Source: Bradyrhizobium mercantei
GTDB taxonomy: Bacteria; Pseudomonadota; Alphaproteobacteria; Rhizobiales; Xanthobacteraceae
NCBI RefSeq assembly: GCF_001982635.1
Contig: NZ_MKFI01000004.1
Coordinates: 179,609-243,608, forward strand
Length of the DNA stretch: 64,000 nucleotides
Reading direction: 5' to 3'
Made by a program: the position numbers and the translations under genes. Shown here piece after piece: positions 49,631 to 58,739 of the stretch (its first letter is position 1; each line of letters opens with the position of its first letter). A model generated the notes under the pieces. It had not been told where the DNA came from. It saw nothing but the letters and a program-made list of their open reading frames with translations, and searched no databases.

Positions 49631-49692
49631 GGCGGTGCGCCGGGCTGACGAGTGGTGCGAGCCTGGCGCCGCAAGCGCCTCTTCCGAGACGT

Positions 49693-50607
49693 TCAGAGCA
49701 GCTCACCAAGATGTTGGCGAACCCATTTCGCCTCCTCGGACGCCGTGCGCCGGAAGTGCCGCTTGAAATCACGGCTGAACTGGGCGGGACTGACATAGCC
49801 GACCAGCGCCGCGACCTCGGCGATCGTCTTGTCCTGGCGCGCGATCATCAGCCGCGCCTCGTGCAGCCGCATCGCCTTCACGTACTGGATCGGCGTGCTG
49901 CCGGTCAGGGCCTTGAAATGGACGTGGAAGGAGGGAACGCTCATGCCAGCTTCACTTGCCAGCGCGGCGACCGAGATCTCGGAGCTGTAGGTTTCGCGCA
50001 ACCGGGCGAGGCTTTGCACGATCCTCCCGGACGTGCCGCGCTGCTGCAGGGCTGAGATCATCGCACCGCCCTGCGGGCCGACCAGCACCCGATAATGCAG
50101 TTCGCGCAGGATGCCGGCGCCAAGCACCGCAAGCTCAACTGGATCGCGCAGCGCTCGCAGCAGACGGAGCAGCACATCCTCGATACCTGGCTCCATCGGG
50201 CTCGAGATCAGACTTCTCACCTGGTCGGCCGAGGGTTCAGTGCGCCTCGCCCGTACTTCCGAGGCGATCTCGGCGGCCAATCCCATGTTGAACTCGACAT
50301 AGACCGCAAGCAGGGGACGTCCCGCGCTGGCCACGGACGCCATCCGAAACGGAACCGGCACCGATACGGCGAGATAGTGCTTCTCGTCGTAGAGATAGAC
50401 CTCGCCCTCAAGCATGCCGTGCTTGCGGCCTTGCAACACGAAAACTGCGCCGGGCTTGTAGAGCACGGGGACATCGCGAAGCACCGCCTCGGTCCTGAGA
50501 ATGCGGACCCCTTCGAGCGCTGTTGGATTGTATCCCTGGCAAGGGGCAAGCAGCCCGGCAAGCTCCACCAGTTCGTGGCGTTCCGGCCTTCGCTTCGCGA
50601 TCTTCAT
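49693..50607 (-). CDS. AraC-family transcriptional regulator
   Basis: A 304-residue regulator with an N-terminal cupin-like effector domain (VLYKPGAVFVLQGRKHGML) and a C-terminal double HTH (SVAALASEAGMSVPSFHVHFKALTGSTPIQYVKAMRLHEA; core VAALASEAGMSVPSF, AALVGYVSPAQFSRDFKRHF). It matches the PF06719-type AraC N-terminus. ATG 50607 is preferred to TTG 50619. Divergent from the SDR gene 96 bases away, which it probably controls. Confidence 0.88.
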   Translation of the reverse strand: MKIAKRRPERHELVELAGLLAPCQGYNPTALEGVRILRTEAVLRDVPVLYKPGAVFVLQGRKHGMLEGEVYLYDEKHYLAVSVPVPFRMASVASAGRPLLAVYVEFNMGLAAEIASEVRARRTEPSADQVRSLISSPMEPGIEDVLLRLLRALRDPVELAVLGAGILRELHYRVLVGPQGGAMISALQQRGTSGRIVQSLARLRETYSSEISVAALASEAGMSVPSFHVHFKALTGSTPIQYVKAMRLHEARLMIARQDKTIAEVAALVGYVSPAQFSRDFKRHFRRTASEEAKWVRQHLGELL

Positions 50608-50703
50608 AGGATTTGGCAAGATTTTTGGAGCTTTGCGGATCGATGACCACCGGTCCCAAGACTATCAGTCATGGCAGTCGACCATCAAGACGAGAGCCAA
50701 TCG

Positions 50704-51531
50704 ATGTCACCGAAGACCTTCTTCATCACCGGCGCGAACTCCGGTTTCGGCTTCGCGATCGCGGCGGCCGCGAGCCGCCAAGGCCACAAAGTCGTCGGCA
50801 CCGTCCGCTCCGCGCAATCGCGGGCAGCGCTTGCGGAACGCTTGCCGACGGCAGCATCCATCCTGTGCGACGTGACGGAGTTCGATCGCATCAGCGACGT
50901 CGTGCGACAGGCAGAGGATGACCATGGACCTGTCGACGTGCTGATCAACAACGCCGGCTATGGGCACGAGGGCATCCTCGAGGAATCGCCGCTCGACGAG
51001 ATGCGGCGCCAGTTCGACGTAAACGTGTTTGGCGCCGTTGCGGTCGCCAAGGCATTCCTGCCGCGGTTCCGCGCGAGGCGCCGTGGATTCATCGTGAACG
51101 TGACGTCGATGGGCGGCATGATCACCATGCCGGGCATCGCCTATTACTGCGGAAGCAAGTTTGCCCTTCAGGGCATTTCGGAAGTCATGCGCGCAGAAAT
51201 GGCACCGTTCGGCGTCCACGTCACGGCGCTCTGCCCCGGTTCGTTCCGGACCGACTGGGCTGGACGCTCGATGATCCGAAGCGCGCGATCGATCAGCGAC
51301 TACGATGCGCTGTTCGATCCGATCCGGCAGGCACGGCAAGCCAAAAGCGGCAAGCAGCTTGGCGATCCCGATAAGCTCGCGGCGGCCGTTCTCGGCTTGA
51401 TCGAGACCACCAGCCCTCCACCACAGCTCCTGCTCGGCAGCGATGCCCTTGGACTCGTGTCCGAGAGGATCGAACGCCTGGAGCAGGAGATCGCAGCGTG
51501 GAAATCGGTGACCATTTCGACCGATGGCTGA
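50704..51531 (+). CDS. Short-chain dehydrogenase/reductase
   Basis: A 275-residue classical SDR. The nucleotide-binding TGANSGFGFA is at residues 9-18, with the NNAG motif (LINNAGYG), the catalytic Ser in VTSMGG and YxxxK as YCGSK. The substrate is unknown. ATG 50704 gives MSPKTFFITGANSG; an earlier in-frame ATG at 50671 adds 11 residues. It is adjacent to and divergent from an AraC regulator. Confidence 0.88.
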   Translation: MSPKTFFITGANSGFGFAIAAAASRQGHKVVGTVRSAQSRAALAERLPTAASILCDVTEFDRISDVVRQAEDDHGPVDVLINNAGYGHEGILEESPLDEMRRQFDVNVFGAVAVAKAFLPRFRARRRGFIVNVTSMGGMITMPGIAYYCGSKFALQGISEVMRAEMAPFGVHVTALCPGSFRTDWAGRSMIRSARSISDYDALFDPIRQARQAKSGKQLGDPDKLAAAVLGLIETTSPPPQLLLGSDALGLVSERIERLEQEIAAWKSVTISTDG

Positions 51532-51540
51532 TGAGGCGGC

Positions 51541-52713
51541 TCACGCCGCCAGCGCGTTCTCCACGATCTTCACGAAATACGAGGTGCCGTAGACGATCGC
51601 CTCGTCGTTGAAATTGTAGGCGGGGTGATGCAGGCCGGCGCTGTCGCCATTGCCGCAGAAGATGAAGGCGCCGGGCCGGACTTCCAGCATGTAGGAAAAA
51701 TCCTCGGCGCCCATCAGCGGCGGCATCTCGTGCACGTTGGCAGCGCCGGCGACGTCGCGCGCGATGCGGCTCGCAAATTCGGTCTGCGCCTCATGGTTGA
51801 CGGTGACCGGATAGCCGCGCTCATAGGTCAGATCGATCTTCGCGCCGGTCATCTTGGCAACGCCATCCACCACCTCGCGCACGCGCTTCTCGATCAGATC
51901 GCGCACGTCCCGGGTCAGCGTGCGCACGGTGCCGCGCAACTCCGCGGTCTGCGGGATCACGTTGCGGGCGTTGCCGGCGTGGAACTCACACATCGAGATC
52001 ACGGCGGAGTCGAGCGGATCGACGGTGCGCGCGACGATCTGCTGCAACGCGGTGACGATCTGCGCACCGACCAGAACGGAATCGATGCACTTATGCGGCC
52101 GTGCGGCATGACCGCCGAGCCCCTCGATCTTGATGTCGATCGCATCGGTCGCGGCCATGATCGGGCCGGTGCGGATCGCGAACGAGCCGATCGGAATCCC
52201 CGGGCCGTTGTGCATGCCGTAGACCTGCTCGATGCCGAAGCGGTCCATCAGGCCGTCCTTGATCATGGCGGCCGCACCGGCGCCGCCCTCCTCGGCCGGC
52301 TGGAAGATCACCACCGCATCGCCGGCGAAATTGCGCGTCTCGGCGAGGTAGCGCGCGGCGCCGAGCAGCATCGCGGTGTGCCCGTCATGGCCACAGGCGT
52401 GCATCTTGCCCGGCGTCTTCGAGGCGTAAGGCAGGTTGGTCTGTTCGTGGATCGGCAGCGCATCCATGTCAGCGCGCAGGCCGATCACCTTGACGTCGCC
52501 CTTGGCCGGCCCCTTCTTGCCTTTGATCACCCCGACCACGCCGGTCTTGCCGAGCCCGGTCGCGACCTCGTCGCAGCCGAATTCCCGGAGACGGTCGGCC
52601 ACGAATGATGCAGTGCGGTGCACATCGTAGAGCAGCTCGGGATTTTCGTGGATGTCGCGGCGCCAGGCCTGGATATCGGGTTGCAGATCGGCGACGCGGT
52701 TGACGATGGGCAT
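51541..52713 (-). CDS. M20 amidohydrolase (hippurate hydrolase-like)
   Basis: A 390-residue M20D metal hydrolase of the HipO/AmhX/IAA-amino-acid hydrolase group. Motifs include WRRDIHENPEL, GLRADMDALPIHE, MHACGHDGHTAMLLG (metal ligands) and PAEEGGAGA. The C-terminal EMPPLMGAEDFSYML is typical. ATG 52713 is chosen because upstream in-frame sequence does not look like coding. It converges with the SDR gene. The natural substrate is an N-acyl amino acid, identity unknown. Confidence 0.9.
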   Translation of the reverse strand: MPIVNRVADLQPDIQAWRRDIHENPELLYDVHRTASFVADRLREFGCDEVATGLGKTGVVGVIKGKKGPAKGDVKVIGLRADMDALPIHEQTNLPYASKTPGKMHACGHDGHTAMLLGAARYLAETRNFAGDAVVIFQPAEEGGAGAAAMIKDGLMDRFGIEQVYGMHNGPGIPIGSFAIRTGPIMAATDAIDIKIEGLGGHAARPHKCIDSVLVGAQIVTALQQIVARTVDPLDSAVISMCEFHAGNARNVIPQTAELRGTVRTLTRDVRDLIEKRVREVVDGVAKMTGAKIDLTYERGYPVTVNHEAQTEFASRIARDVAGAANVHEMPPLMGAEDFSYMLEVRPGAFIFCGNGDSAGLHHPAYNFNDEAIVYGTSYFVKIVENALAA

Positions 52714-52997
52714 GAGAATTCTGGCCTCAGAGGTTGGACGTAGGTGCTGTTTAGCATGCAAGAGCCAGTCCACCCAAACAGATGTGGCATGCTGCCGGCT
52801 GGGACCTGCTTTCAAAAATTGCGATGACCGATGTTCCGCGAACACCGGACCGAATGACGATGTGCAAGGCCGCCAGCGCCAAGGCCTGATATGATCGCAT
52901 CCGACCAAAGCCTAATGGTGTAGGAAATATCCCGCACGGATACTACTGTAGGTTTCCCGCATCGAATCCTCTAGCCTTCCAACGAGGGGCGGCTGTA

Positions 52998-53423
52998 ATG
53001 ACGCCGGATCAAGCGGTCTTGTTTTCCACCGTCATCCTGCTGGTGCCGATGGGCTACTTCCTGTTGGCCGCGCCGGCGTTCCTGCTGGTGAAGCTCGACG
53101 TCCCCCCGGTCACCCGCCTGCTGCGCGGCATGTTCAATGCCTATTTCCTGGTGCTGACCGTATCCGGCGTGATCGGGACCCTCGCGTTTGCCGTGGCGGG
53201 CCGGCCGGCCGTCGCGCTCGGCATCGCCCTGATCGCGGCGTTCGCGGTGCTGGCGCGGCGATGGTTTCTGCACCGGCTCGATGCCGAGGCGGATGCGCGC
53301 GACTCGGGTGACCCGACCGCGGTGCGGCGGCTGCGCCGGCTGCATTGGGGCGGCATGGCCTGCAATGCAGTTCAGGTGCTCGCGCTGGTGGCCAGCATTC
53401 CCTACATGGCGCCGCTGCCGTGA
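52998..53423 (+). CDS. Small integral membrane protein
   Basis: A 141-residue protein with about four membrane helices (AVLFSTVILLVPMGYFLLAAPAF, AYFLVLTVSGVIGTLAFAVAG, ALGIALIAAFAVLARRWFL and a C-terminal one) and a charged loop (LDAEADARDSGDPT). ATG 52998 has GAGGGGCGG upstream. I recognise no family. Convergent with the flavin-oxidase-like gene at 53439. Confidence 0.72.
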   Translation: MTPDQAVLFSTVILLVPMGYFLLAAPAFLLVKLDVPPVTRLLRGMFNAYFLVLTVSGVIGTLAFAVAGRPAVALGIALIAAFAVLARRWFLHRLDAEADARDSGDPTAVRRLRRLHWGGMACNAVQVLALVASIPYMAPLP

Positions 53424-53438
53424 ACGCGGTTCGCTCCG

Positions 53439-54065
53439 CTAAGCCTCGTGCTTCCGATGCGGATCGTATTTCGAAAGCACGTCCTTGAGGTAGTCGCGGC
53501 TTTTCCATTCCGGCGCAGGCGGCTCGTATCCGGGCCGGGGCACGAACAGATTCGCCGGCACGTCCGCTGAAGCGCTCATCAAATCGGGCACATAGCGCGG
53601 GCAATTCGGGAAGATCTCGCATTTGACGCGCACGACAACCTTCGCACCGTGATGGCTGGCAAGCGTTGCCGCGTCGTCGTGGATCGTCGCCTTGCCCCGA
53701 ATGCGGGTGCGAAACGTCTTGCCGTCGAGCCGCACGAACAGCAGCCCGACGTTCGGGTTGCGGTGAATATTGCCGAGCGTGCGGTACATGTTGTTGCCGT
53801 CATACTCGGGGAACTCAATCGTATCGGGCCCGGTGATCTTGACGAAGCCCGGATCGCCGGAACGCATCGAACAATCGACGTTGTCCTGATAGCTCGTCGC
53901 GATGAAAAAGAATCGCGTCTCCTCGATCAGCTTGCGATCCTGTTCCCAGAACTCGAAGTGGAGCCGATACTTCTCGAGGCCGTCGGCGACACGGCGACCA
54001 TCGAAGCGGTCCTGCAGCTCGCGCATTCCGTCGTGGTAGAAAGGGGCTCGGACCGGGTCTGCCAC
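53439..54065 (-). CDS. Pyridoxamine-5'-phosphate oxidase-like flavin-binding protein
   Basis: A 208-residue protein of the PPOX/FMN-binding split-barrel family. It shows RFFFIATSYQDNVDCSMRSGDPGF, NMYRTLGNIHRNPNVGLLFV and a C-terminal FPNCPRYVPD. It may be an FMN- or F420-type oxidase/reductase; the substrate is unknown. I place the start at GTG 54065 because GGAGGATTGCC lies immediately upstream; the ATG at 54191 would add 42 residues of poor quality. Confidence 0.8.
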   Translation of the reverse strand: MADPVRAPFYHDGMRELQDRFDGRRVADGLEKYRLHFEFWEQDRKLIEETRFFFIATSYQDNVDCSMRSGDPGFVKITGPDTIEFPEYDGNNMYRTLGNIHRNPNVGLLFVRLDGKTFRTRIRGKATIHDDAATLASHHGAKVVVRVKCEIFPNCPRYVPDLMSASADVPANLFVPRPGYEPPAPEWKSRDYLKDVLSKYDPHRKHEA

Positions 54066-54436
54066 GGCAATCCTCCAGCAAGTTGCGCAGTCCATCTGCG
54101 ATATTTGACTCGGCCGGAATTTTTCCTGGCAGTTCAGCCGGCCGACAGGAGCAAGCCTATTCATTCGGCGTGGGCGTGAAAAGCCGTCCATGTCCGAATT
54201 GGGTGAAAAGGCGGCGCCGACGGCCGCGCCCTGATCGGCTGGATGAATGTCGCGACCGGGAGCATCTATGCACCGCTCGCGCTCGTCGGCGCCGTGCCCG
54301 GCATCGGCTGCTGACGCTGATCGTCTGCGTTCCCCGAGCGAGACATGAGGTCACACTGGCCGAACCGATCCGTCCCTGATCACCCAGCGCACGCCCGGCT
54401 GCATCGGCCGGGCTTGTCTCGACCGGCCGCGTCTGG

Positions 54437-54475
54437 ATAGAACTCGGTTCTGACTCTGTCAGAACCGAGTTCTAT
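54437..54475 (+). terminator. 18-bp perfect hairpin, possible terminator
   Basis: ATAGAACTCGGTTCTGAC, loop TCT, GTCAGAACCGAGTTCTAT, then TTTCTTGTTTTG. The stem is far longer than needed for termination and forms one end of the dispersed repeat that runs to 54537. Confidence 0.6.
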
Positions 54476-54537
54476 TTTCTTGTTTTGACGCGTTTTCTTC
54501 ACGCGAACCGGGCTCCACTTCGCTCGAAAACGCTATA
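54437..54537 (-). repeat. GCGTTTTCGAGCGAAG-type dispersed repeat, copy 1
   Basis: Read on the minus strand: TATAGCGTTTTCGAGCGAAG, then CGCGTGAAGAAAACGCGTCA, then the 18-bp hairpin. The same sequence runs forward at 61052-61118, without the hairpin. Confidence 0.75.
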
Positions 54538-54576
54538 GAAGGCAGTCAACAACAGACGCTTGCCGGGAACGAGGAC

Positions 54577-56208
54577 ATGCCGCGAAGGCTCGAGGGTGAT
54601 TTCGACTACATTATCGTCGGCGCAGGCACGGCGGGCTGCATCATGGCCAACCGCCTGTCGGCCGATCCGAAGAACCGCGTGCTGCTGCTGGAAGCCGGCG
54701 GCAAGGACAACTGGATCTGGTTTCACATCCCGGTCGGCTATCTCTTCGCGATCGGCAATCCGCGCTCGGACTGGATGTTCAAGACCGAGGCCGAGCCCGG
54801 CCTCAACGGCCGCGCGCTCGCCTATCCGCGCGGCAAGGTGATCGGCGGCTCGTCGGCCATCAACGCCATGATCTCGATGCGCGGCCAGGCCGCGGATTAC
54901 GACCACTGGCGGCAGCTCGGCCTCACCGGCTGGAGCTACAGCGACGTGCTGCCGGCGTTCAAGCGGCTGGAGGATCACTTCCTCGGCGAAAGCGAGCACC
55001 ACGGTGTCGGCGGCGGCTGGCGCATCGAGGCGCCGCGGCTGTCGTGGCAGATCCTCGATGCGGTCGGCGATGCCGCCGAGGAGATGGGCATCAAACGCAT
55101 TCCCGATTTCAACACCGGCGACAATGAAGGTACGAGCTACTTCCACGTCAACCAGAAGCGCGGCCGGCGCTGGTCGTCGGCGCGCGGCTTCCTCAAGCCG
55201 GTGCTGAACCGCAGCAATCTCAGGCTCGAGACCGACGTGCTGGTCGATCGCCTGATCATCGAGAGCGGCCGCGCCGCCGGCGTGCTGTTCCGCCAAGGCA
55301 ATGGGCAAGGCAATGAGACCGTGGAGGCGCGCGCCAAAGGCGAAGTGATCCTCTGCGCCGGCTCGATCGGAACCACGCAGGTGCTGCAGCGCTCCGGCAT
55401 CGGCCCGGCCGAATGGCTGTCGCCGCTCGGCGTCGACATCGTGGCCGACGTGCACGGCATCGGTCATAATCTGCAGGACCATCTGCAGCAGCGCGCGATC
55501 TACAAGGTATCCGGCGTGCGCACGCTGAACGAGACCTATTACAACCTGGTCCGCCGCGGCCTGATGGGCCTCGACTATGCGTTCCGCCGCCGCGGTCCGC
55601 TGACCATGGCGCCGTCGCAGCTCGGTATCTTCACGCGCTCGGATGCAACGCGCTCGCGCGCCAACATCCAGTTCCACGTGCAGCCGCTGTCGCTCGACAA
55701 GTTCGGCGATCCCTTGCATCGCTTCCCGGCGATCACCGTGAGCGCCTGCAATCTGCAACCGACCTCGCGCGGCACGGTACGGATCCGCTCGACCGCGCCC
55801 GACGACAAGCCGTCGATCGCGCCGAATTACCTCTCGACCGAAGACGACCGCCAGGTCGCGGCCGATGCGATCCGCACCACGCGCAAATTGATGAAGCAGA
55901 AGGCGCTCGAGAAATATCATCCCGAGGAATTCCTGCCCGGCCCTTCCGTCGGCGATGACGACGCCTCGCTCGCCAAGGCCGCGGGCGACATCGGCACCAC
56001 GATCTTCCACCCCGTCGGCACCGCGAAGATGGGCATGGCCAACGATCCGATGGCCGTGGTCGACGAGCGTCTGCGCTTCTACGGCCTGCACGGCCTGCGC
56101 ATCGCGGATGCCTCCGTGATGCCGACGATCACCTCGGGCAACACCAACACGCCGACCGCAATGATCGCCGAGAAGGCGGCGGCGATGATCCTCAGGGATG
56201 CGCGATAG
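54577..56208 (+). CDS. GMC-family flavin oxidoreductase (choline dehydrogenase-like)
   Basis: A 543-residue FAD enzyme that oxidises alcohols. The Rossmann motif YIIVGAGTAGCIMANRLS is at the N-terminus, the GMC signature 1 region PRGKVIGGSSAINAMI near 90, signature 2 near 260 (LCAGSIGTTQVLQRSGIGP) and the C-terminal active site FHPVGTAKMG with the catalytic His, ending GNTNTPTAMIAEKAA. The substrate is unspecified; BetA-like proteins in this group vary. The gene forms an operon with the alpha/beta hydrolase six bases downstream. Confidence 0.92.
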   Translation: MPRRLEGDFDYIIVGAGTAGCIMANRLSADPKNRVLLLEAGGKDNWIWFHIPVGYLFAIGNPRSDWMFKTEAEPGLNGRALAYPRGKVIGGSSAINAMISMRGQAADYDHWRQLGLTGWSYSDVLPAFKRLEDHFLGESEHHGVGGGWRIEAPRLSWQILDAVGDAAEEMGIKRIPDFNTGDNEGTSYFHVNQKRGRRWSSARGFLKPVLNRSNLRLETDVLVDRLIIESGRAAGVLFRQGNGQGNETVEARAKGEVILCAGSIGTTQVLQRSGIGPAEWLSPLGVDIVADVHGIGHNLQDHLQQRAIYKVSGVRTLNETYYNLVRRGLMGLDYAFRRRGPLTMAPSQLGIFTRSDATRSRANIQFHVQPLSLDKFGDPLHRFPAITVSACNLQPTSRGTVRIRSTAPDDKPSIAPNYLSTEDDRQVAADAIRTTRKLMKQKALEKYHPEEFLPGPSVGDDDASLAKAAGDIGTTIFHPVGTAKMGMANDPMAVVDERLRFYGLHGLRIADASVMPTITSGNTNTPTAMIAEKAAAMILRDAR

Positions 56209-56214
56209 CAAACA

Positions 56215-57117
56215 ATGACGCAGCCGCAGCGAATTCTGGTTGGCGATGCCGGCGCGCAGATCGCGGTGGCGCGATGGGGCGAGCCCTCGTCCGGCAAGCC
56301 GGTGGCGCTGCTGCTGCACGGCACGGGCTTTGTCGCCGAAGTGTGGACCGAGGTCGCGGAGGCGCTGGCCACTGACTACACCGTCTACGCGCACGACCGC
56401 CGCGGCCACGGCCTGAGCCACAAGCCGCCGGCCGAGCGCTATCACTTCCAGGATTTCGCCGCTGATGTCTGCACGGTGGTCGAACGCCTCGATCTCCAAG
56501 GCATCTACGGCATCGGACACAGCGCCGGCGCGACCGATCTGCTGCTTGCAACCAAGCTGATGCCGGACCGCTTCGCGCGGCTGTTCGTGACGGAACCGAC
56601 CGCGATGGACCCGAGCGCGCCGCGCAGCGGCGACCTGAGCGACATCTCGAACGCGTCCATGCAAGGCGTGCTGCGCCGCCGGACCGAATTTGACAATGCC
56701 GACGATTTATTTCGGCGGCTACGCGCAGCGCCGACCTTCGCGCCATGGACCGAACGGTCGCTGTGGGCCTATGTGCATCACGGCTTTGCGCGGCTCGACG
56801 ACGGCCGTCTTCGGCTGCGCTGCACGCCCGAGATCGAGCAGGCGATGCTCAAGCCGATCTACCAGGCCATCGAACAGATCTACACCGGCGACGCCCGCGG
56901 CAATCCATTCCCGTGGCTCTCCGAGATCGCCTGCCCCGTCCGCATCGCGACCGCCGAACAATCATGGCCGGTCTACAAGGAGATGGCCGACCGCGCTTCG
57001 GCGCTGATCCCGCACGCGAGCCGCTGGAGGTTCGACGGCGTCGGCCATTGCGCCGCGCAGGAGGCGCCGGAGTTGATGATTGCGGCGCTGAGGACGTTCG
57101 CGGTGCGCAGCAGCTAG
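56215..57117 (+). CDS. Alpha/beta hydrolase
   Basis: A 300-residue alpha/beta-hydrolase-fold protein. The oxyanion segment LLHGTGFVAE, the nucleophile elbow GIGHSAG, and a His near the end (DGVGHCAAQEAPEL) are visible. Likely an esterase, dehalogenase-like or C-C bond hydrolase; the substrate is unknown. It follows the GMC oxidoreductase by six bases and is presumably co-transcribed, suggesting sequential steps on the same compound. Confidence 0.88.
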   Translation: MTQPQRILVGDAGAQIAVARWGEPSSGKPVALLLHGTGFVAEVWTEVAEALATDYTVYAHDRRGHGLSHKPPAERYHFQDFAADVCTVVERLDLQGIYGIGHSAGATDLLLATKLMPDRFARLFVTEPTAMDPSAPRSGDLSDISNASMQGVLRRRTEFDNADDLFRRLRAAPTFAPWTERSLWAYVHHGFARLDDGRLRLRCTPEIEQAMLKPIYQAIEQIYTGDARGNPFPWLSEIACPVRIATAEQSWPVYKEMADRASALIPHASRWRFDGVGHCAAQEAPELMIAALRTFAVRSS

Positions 57118-57224
57118 GTGGTGCACGCACAAAGCCGTTGTGTCCGCTCCTCGCCAAGGCCGAGGCGACATGGGTCCATAGACGTTACTGACCAATTGCG
57201 CGCTGCTGGCAGCCGATCATCAAA

Positions 57225-57446
57225 TCATCGGTGATCGCCGAATGGCCTCGCCGGGTAGACCGATGCACGCACCGGCTGGATCGTCAGCCGATAGGCGATC
57301 AGATTGGTGCCATCGAATGCTTCGAGCAAGTAATCGCAGACAGGGCAGTGATACTCACCCTTGGCGCCCGGTTCAGACCATAGCTCCAACCGCCGGAAAC
57401 CTGCGCCACAGCACGCGCACGTTACATCCGTTTTCCGCACGTTCAT
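57225..57446 (-). CDS. Small zinc-ribbon-like protein
   Basis: A 73-residue protein from ATG 57446 with paired CxxC motifs CACC and CPVC, forming a probable zinc ribbon (TCACCGAGFRRLELWSEPG...YHCPVCDYLLEAF; core ligands C9xxC12 and C32xxC35 by rough count). No DNA-binding domain is attached. The family is unknown to me. AAGAGG directly precedes the start. Confidence 0.65.
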   Translation of the reverse strand: MNVRKTDVTCACCGAGFRRLELWSEPGAKGEYHCPVCDYLLEAFDGTNLIAYRLTIQPVRASVYPARPFGDHR

Positions 57447-57749
57447 CCTCTTGGTCGCTCTGTAAGAAATTGGTGAAACTCGGCAAAGAAACGGAGGTGT
57501 CGCCGGACTGAGGCGAGACCGAATGTCATGGAACTCCCAAGCTTGCATTCTAGGCAAGATGCCTCGGCTGCAAAGTGCAGATTGTGCCTGAGCAGGATAA
57601 CGACAGACGGCCGCCGTCGTTCAAACGCGCGCTCCGCAGGGCGAGCCATTTTGAATGGCGATTGCATTTCGTTGATCTACGTCAAGCCTGCGCACCGAAA
57701 TTGTCGCAGTTTCGCCGTTCGCCATCTCGTCCGTTAGGGAGGACACGCC
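57447..57749. other. 303-base intergenic region
   Basis: Divergent promoters for the zinc-ribbon protein and the Gly-rich secreted protein are expected here. I see no hairpin or further gene; the plus side ends in GGGAGGA, the ribosome site of the 57750 gene. Confidence 0.45.
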
Positions 57750-58247
57750 ATGCTTCGTTGTATCCTCGCCGTTCTGGCAGCTCTGGTGCTCGTCGCAGTC
57801 TGCCTGATCCCTGATGATGCCTTTGCCCGTCGTGGAGGCGGAGGCGGCGGCTTCCGCGGTGGCGGAGGCGGCGGATTTCACCGCGGAGGCATGCATGCCG
57901 GTGGCGGACGGATGCACGCCGGTGCCGGACGGATCCACGGCGGACATCGCGTTGCCGGCCGCCCGCGCCCCTCACACCCGATCGCCGGCCGTCCGGGCTA
58001 TCCGGGCCGACCCATTGCAGGGCGTCCGGGCTATCCCGGTCGACCGGTTGCAGGTCGCCCTGGCCGTCCGGTCGCAGGTTATCCCGTATACGGCGGAGGC
58101 TACTATCGACCCGGTTACGGTGCAGCGGCGGCCGGCGCTGCGGCCGCGGCCGGCGCGTATTATGGCAGCTATGGCTATTACGGGAACCAAAACAACTGCT
58201 ACTACAACGAATACAATCAAATGATCTGCCCGCAACAGCCGTATTGA
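57750..58247 (+). CDS. Secreted Gly/His/Tyr-rich repeat protein
   Basis: A 165-residue protein: a signal peptide (MLRCILAVLAALVLVAVCLIPDDAFA), then RRGGGGGGFRGGGGGGFHRG, His-rich MHAGGGRMHAGAGRIHGGH, GRPGYPGRP repeats, an Ala-rich helix and a Tyr/Asn-rich end (YYGSYGYYGNQNNCYYNEYN). ATG 57750 follows GGGAGGA. Such proteins are frequent in Bradyrhizobium; roles in metal binding or envelope structure are only guesses. Confidence 0.75.
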   Translation: MLRCILAVLAALVLVAVCLIPDDAFARRGGGGGGFRGGGGGGFHRGGMHAGGGRMHAGAGRIHGGHRVAGRPRPSHPIAGRPGYPGRPIAGRPGYPGRPVAGRPGRPVAGYPVYGGGYYRPGYGAAAAGAAAAAGAYYGSYGYYGNQNNCYYNEYNQMICPQQPY

Positions 58248-58359
58248 CGGCAGCGCGAATGAGCCGTGACGGCCGGCTCCTTCGTGCCGTCACATCGCAT
58301 GGTCGCGTTGATCAGACTTGTGGAGACGTCTTGCGCTTGCATCTCTGGGAGACCAACCG

Positions 58360-58593
58360 ATGGAGTACGGCGCCTTTAGCGACGCGAGCCTGAAGATGAT
58401 GCACGAGGCGGTTCGCGGCGCCCTCCAGGCCGATGATGAATTCGAGCGTCGTGGAGACGAGCCGGTTTTCCGGGTGCGAACAACGGCCGAGTGGAAGCGT
58501 CACGCCGCCAATCTCGAGGACGAGATGTCAAGACGAGGCCTCCAGGTTGACGCCATAGACTGGACGAGCAGGCAGGGAGAGCTGGCACTTTGA
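58360..58593 (+). CDS. Conserved hypothetical protein, 77 residues
   Basis: ATG 58360 gives MEYGAFSDASLKMMHEAVRG, a mainly helical protein with VFRVRTTAEWKRHAANLEDEMSRRGL. It is intracellular by lack of a signal. No function recognised. It lies between two secreted small-protein genes on the same strand. Confidence 0.65.
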   Translation: MEYGAFSDASLKMMHEAVRGALQADDEFERRGDEPVFRVRTTAEWKRHAANLEDEMSRRGLQVDAIDWTSRQGELAL

Positions 58594-58739
58594 GCTTGCC
58601 GCCGCGCCGGTCCGGGCGCCGCAAGTGCTTTGTTCTTCCCTCCCGGAGGCAACAGGAGCGGCTTGATCCAGATCAACGGCTTCCCGGGCGTATGGCGTTC
58701 AAACCACGCCGGGTAGGACCGCAGGATTGGAGAACAGGC

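Larger units (their letters stand above)
54066..54576. other. 511-base region: remnant reading frame and a repeat
   Basis: From about 54230 a plus frame reads LIGWMNVATGSIYAPLALVG and stops at 54314, which looks like the end of a lost gene; there is no start. The repeat at 54437-54537 fills the rest up to the GMC start. Confidence 0.45.

Noticed and set aside
54499..56664. Minus-strand open frame of 721 codons opposite the GMC gene
   Set aside because: Shadow of the GMC oxidoreductase and hydrolase genes, Arg/Ala/Asp-rich.
57980..58080. Non-coding tandem repeat
   Set aside because: The GRPGYPGRP repetition is within a good coding frame with signal peptide and ribosome site, so it is part of the secreted protein.
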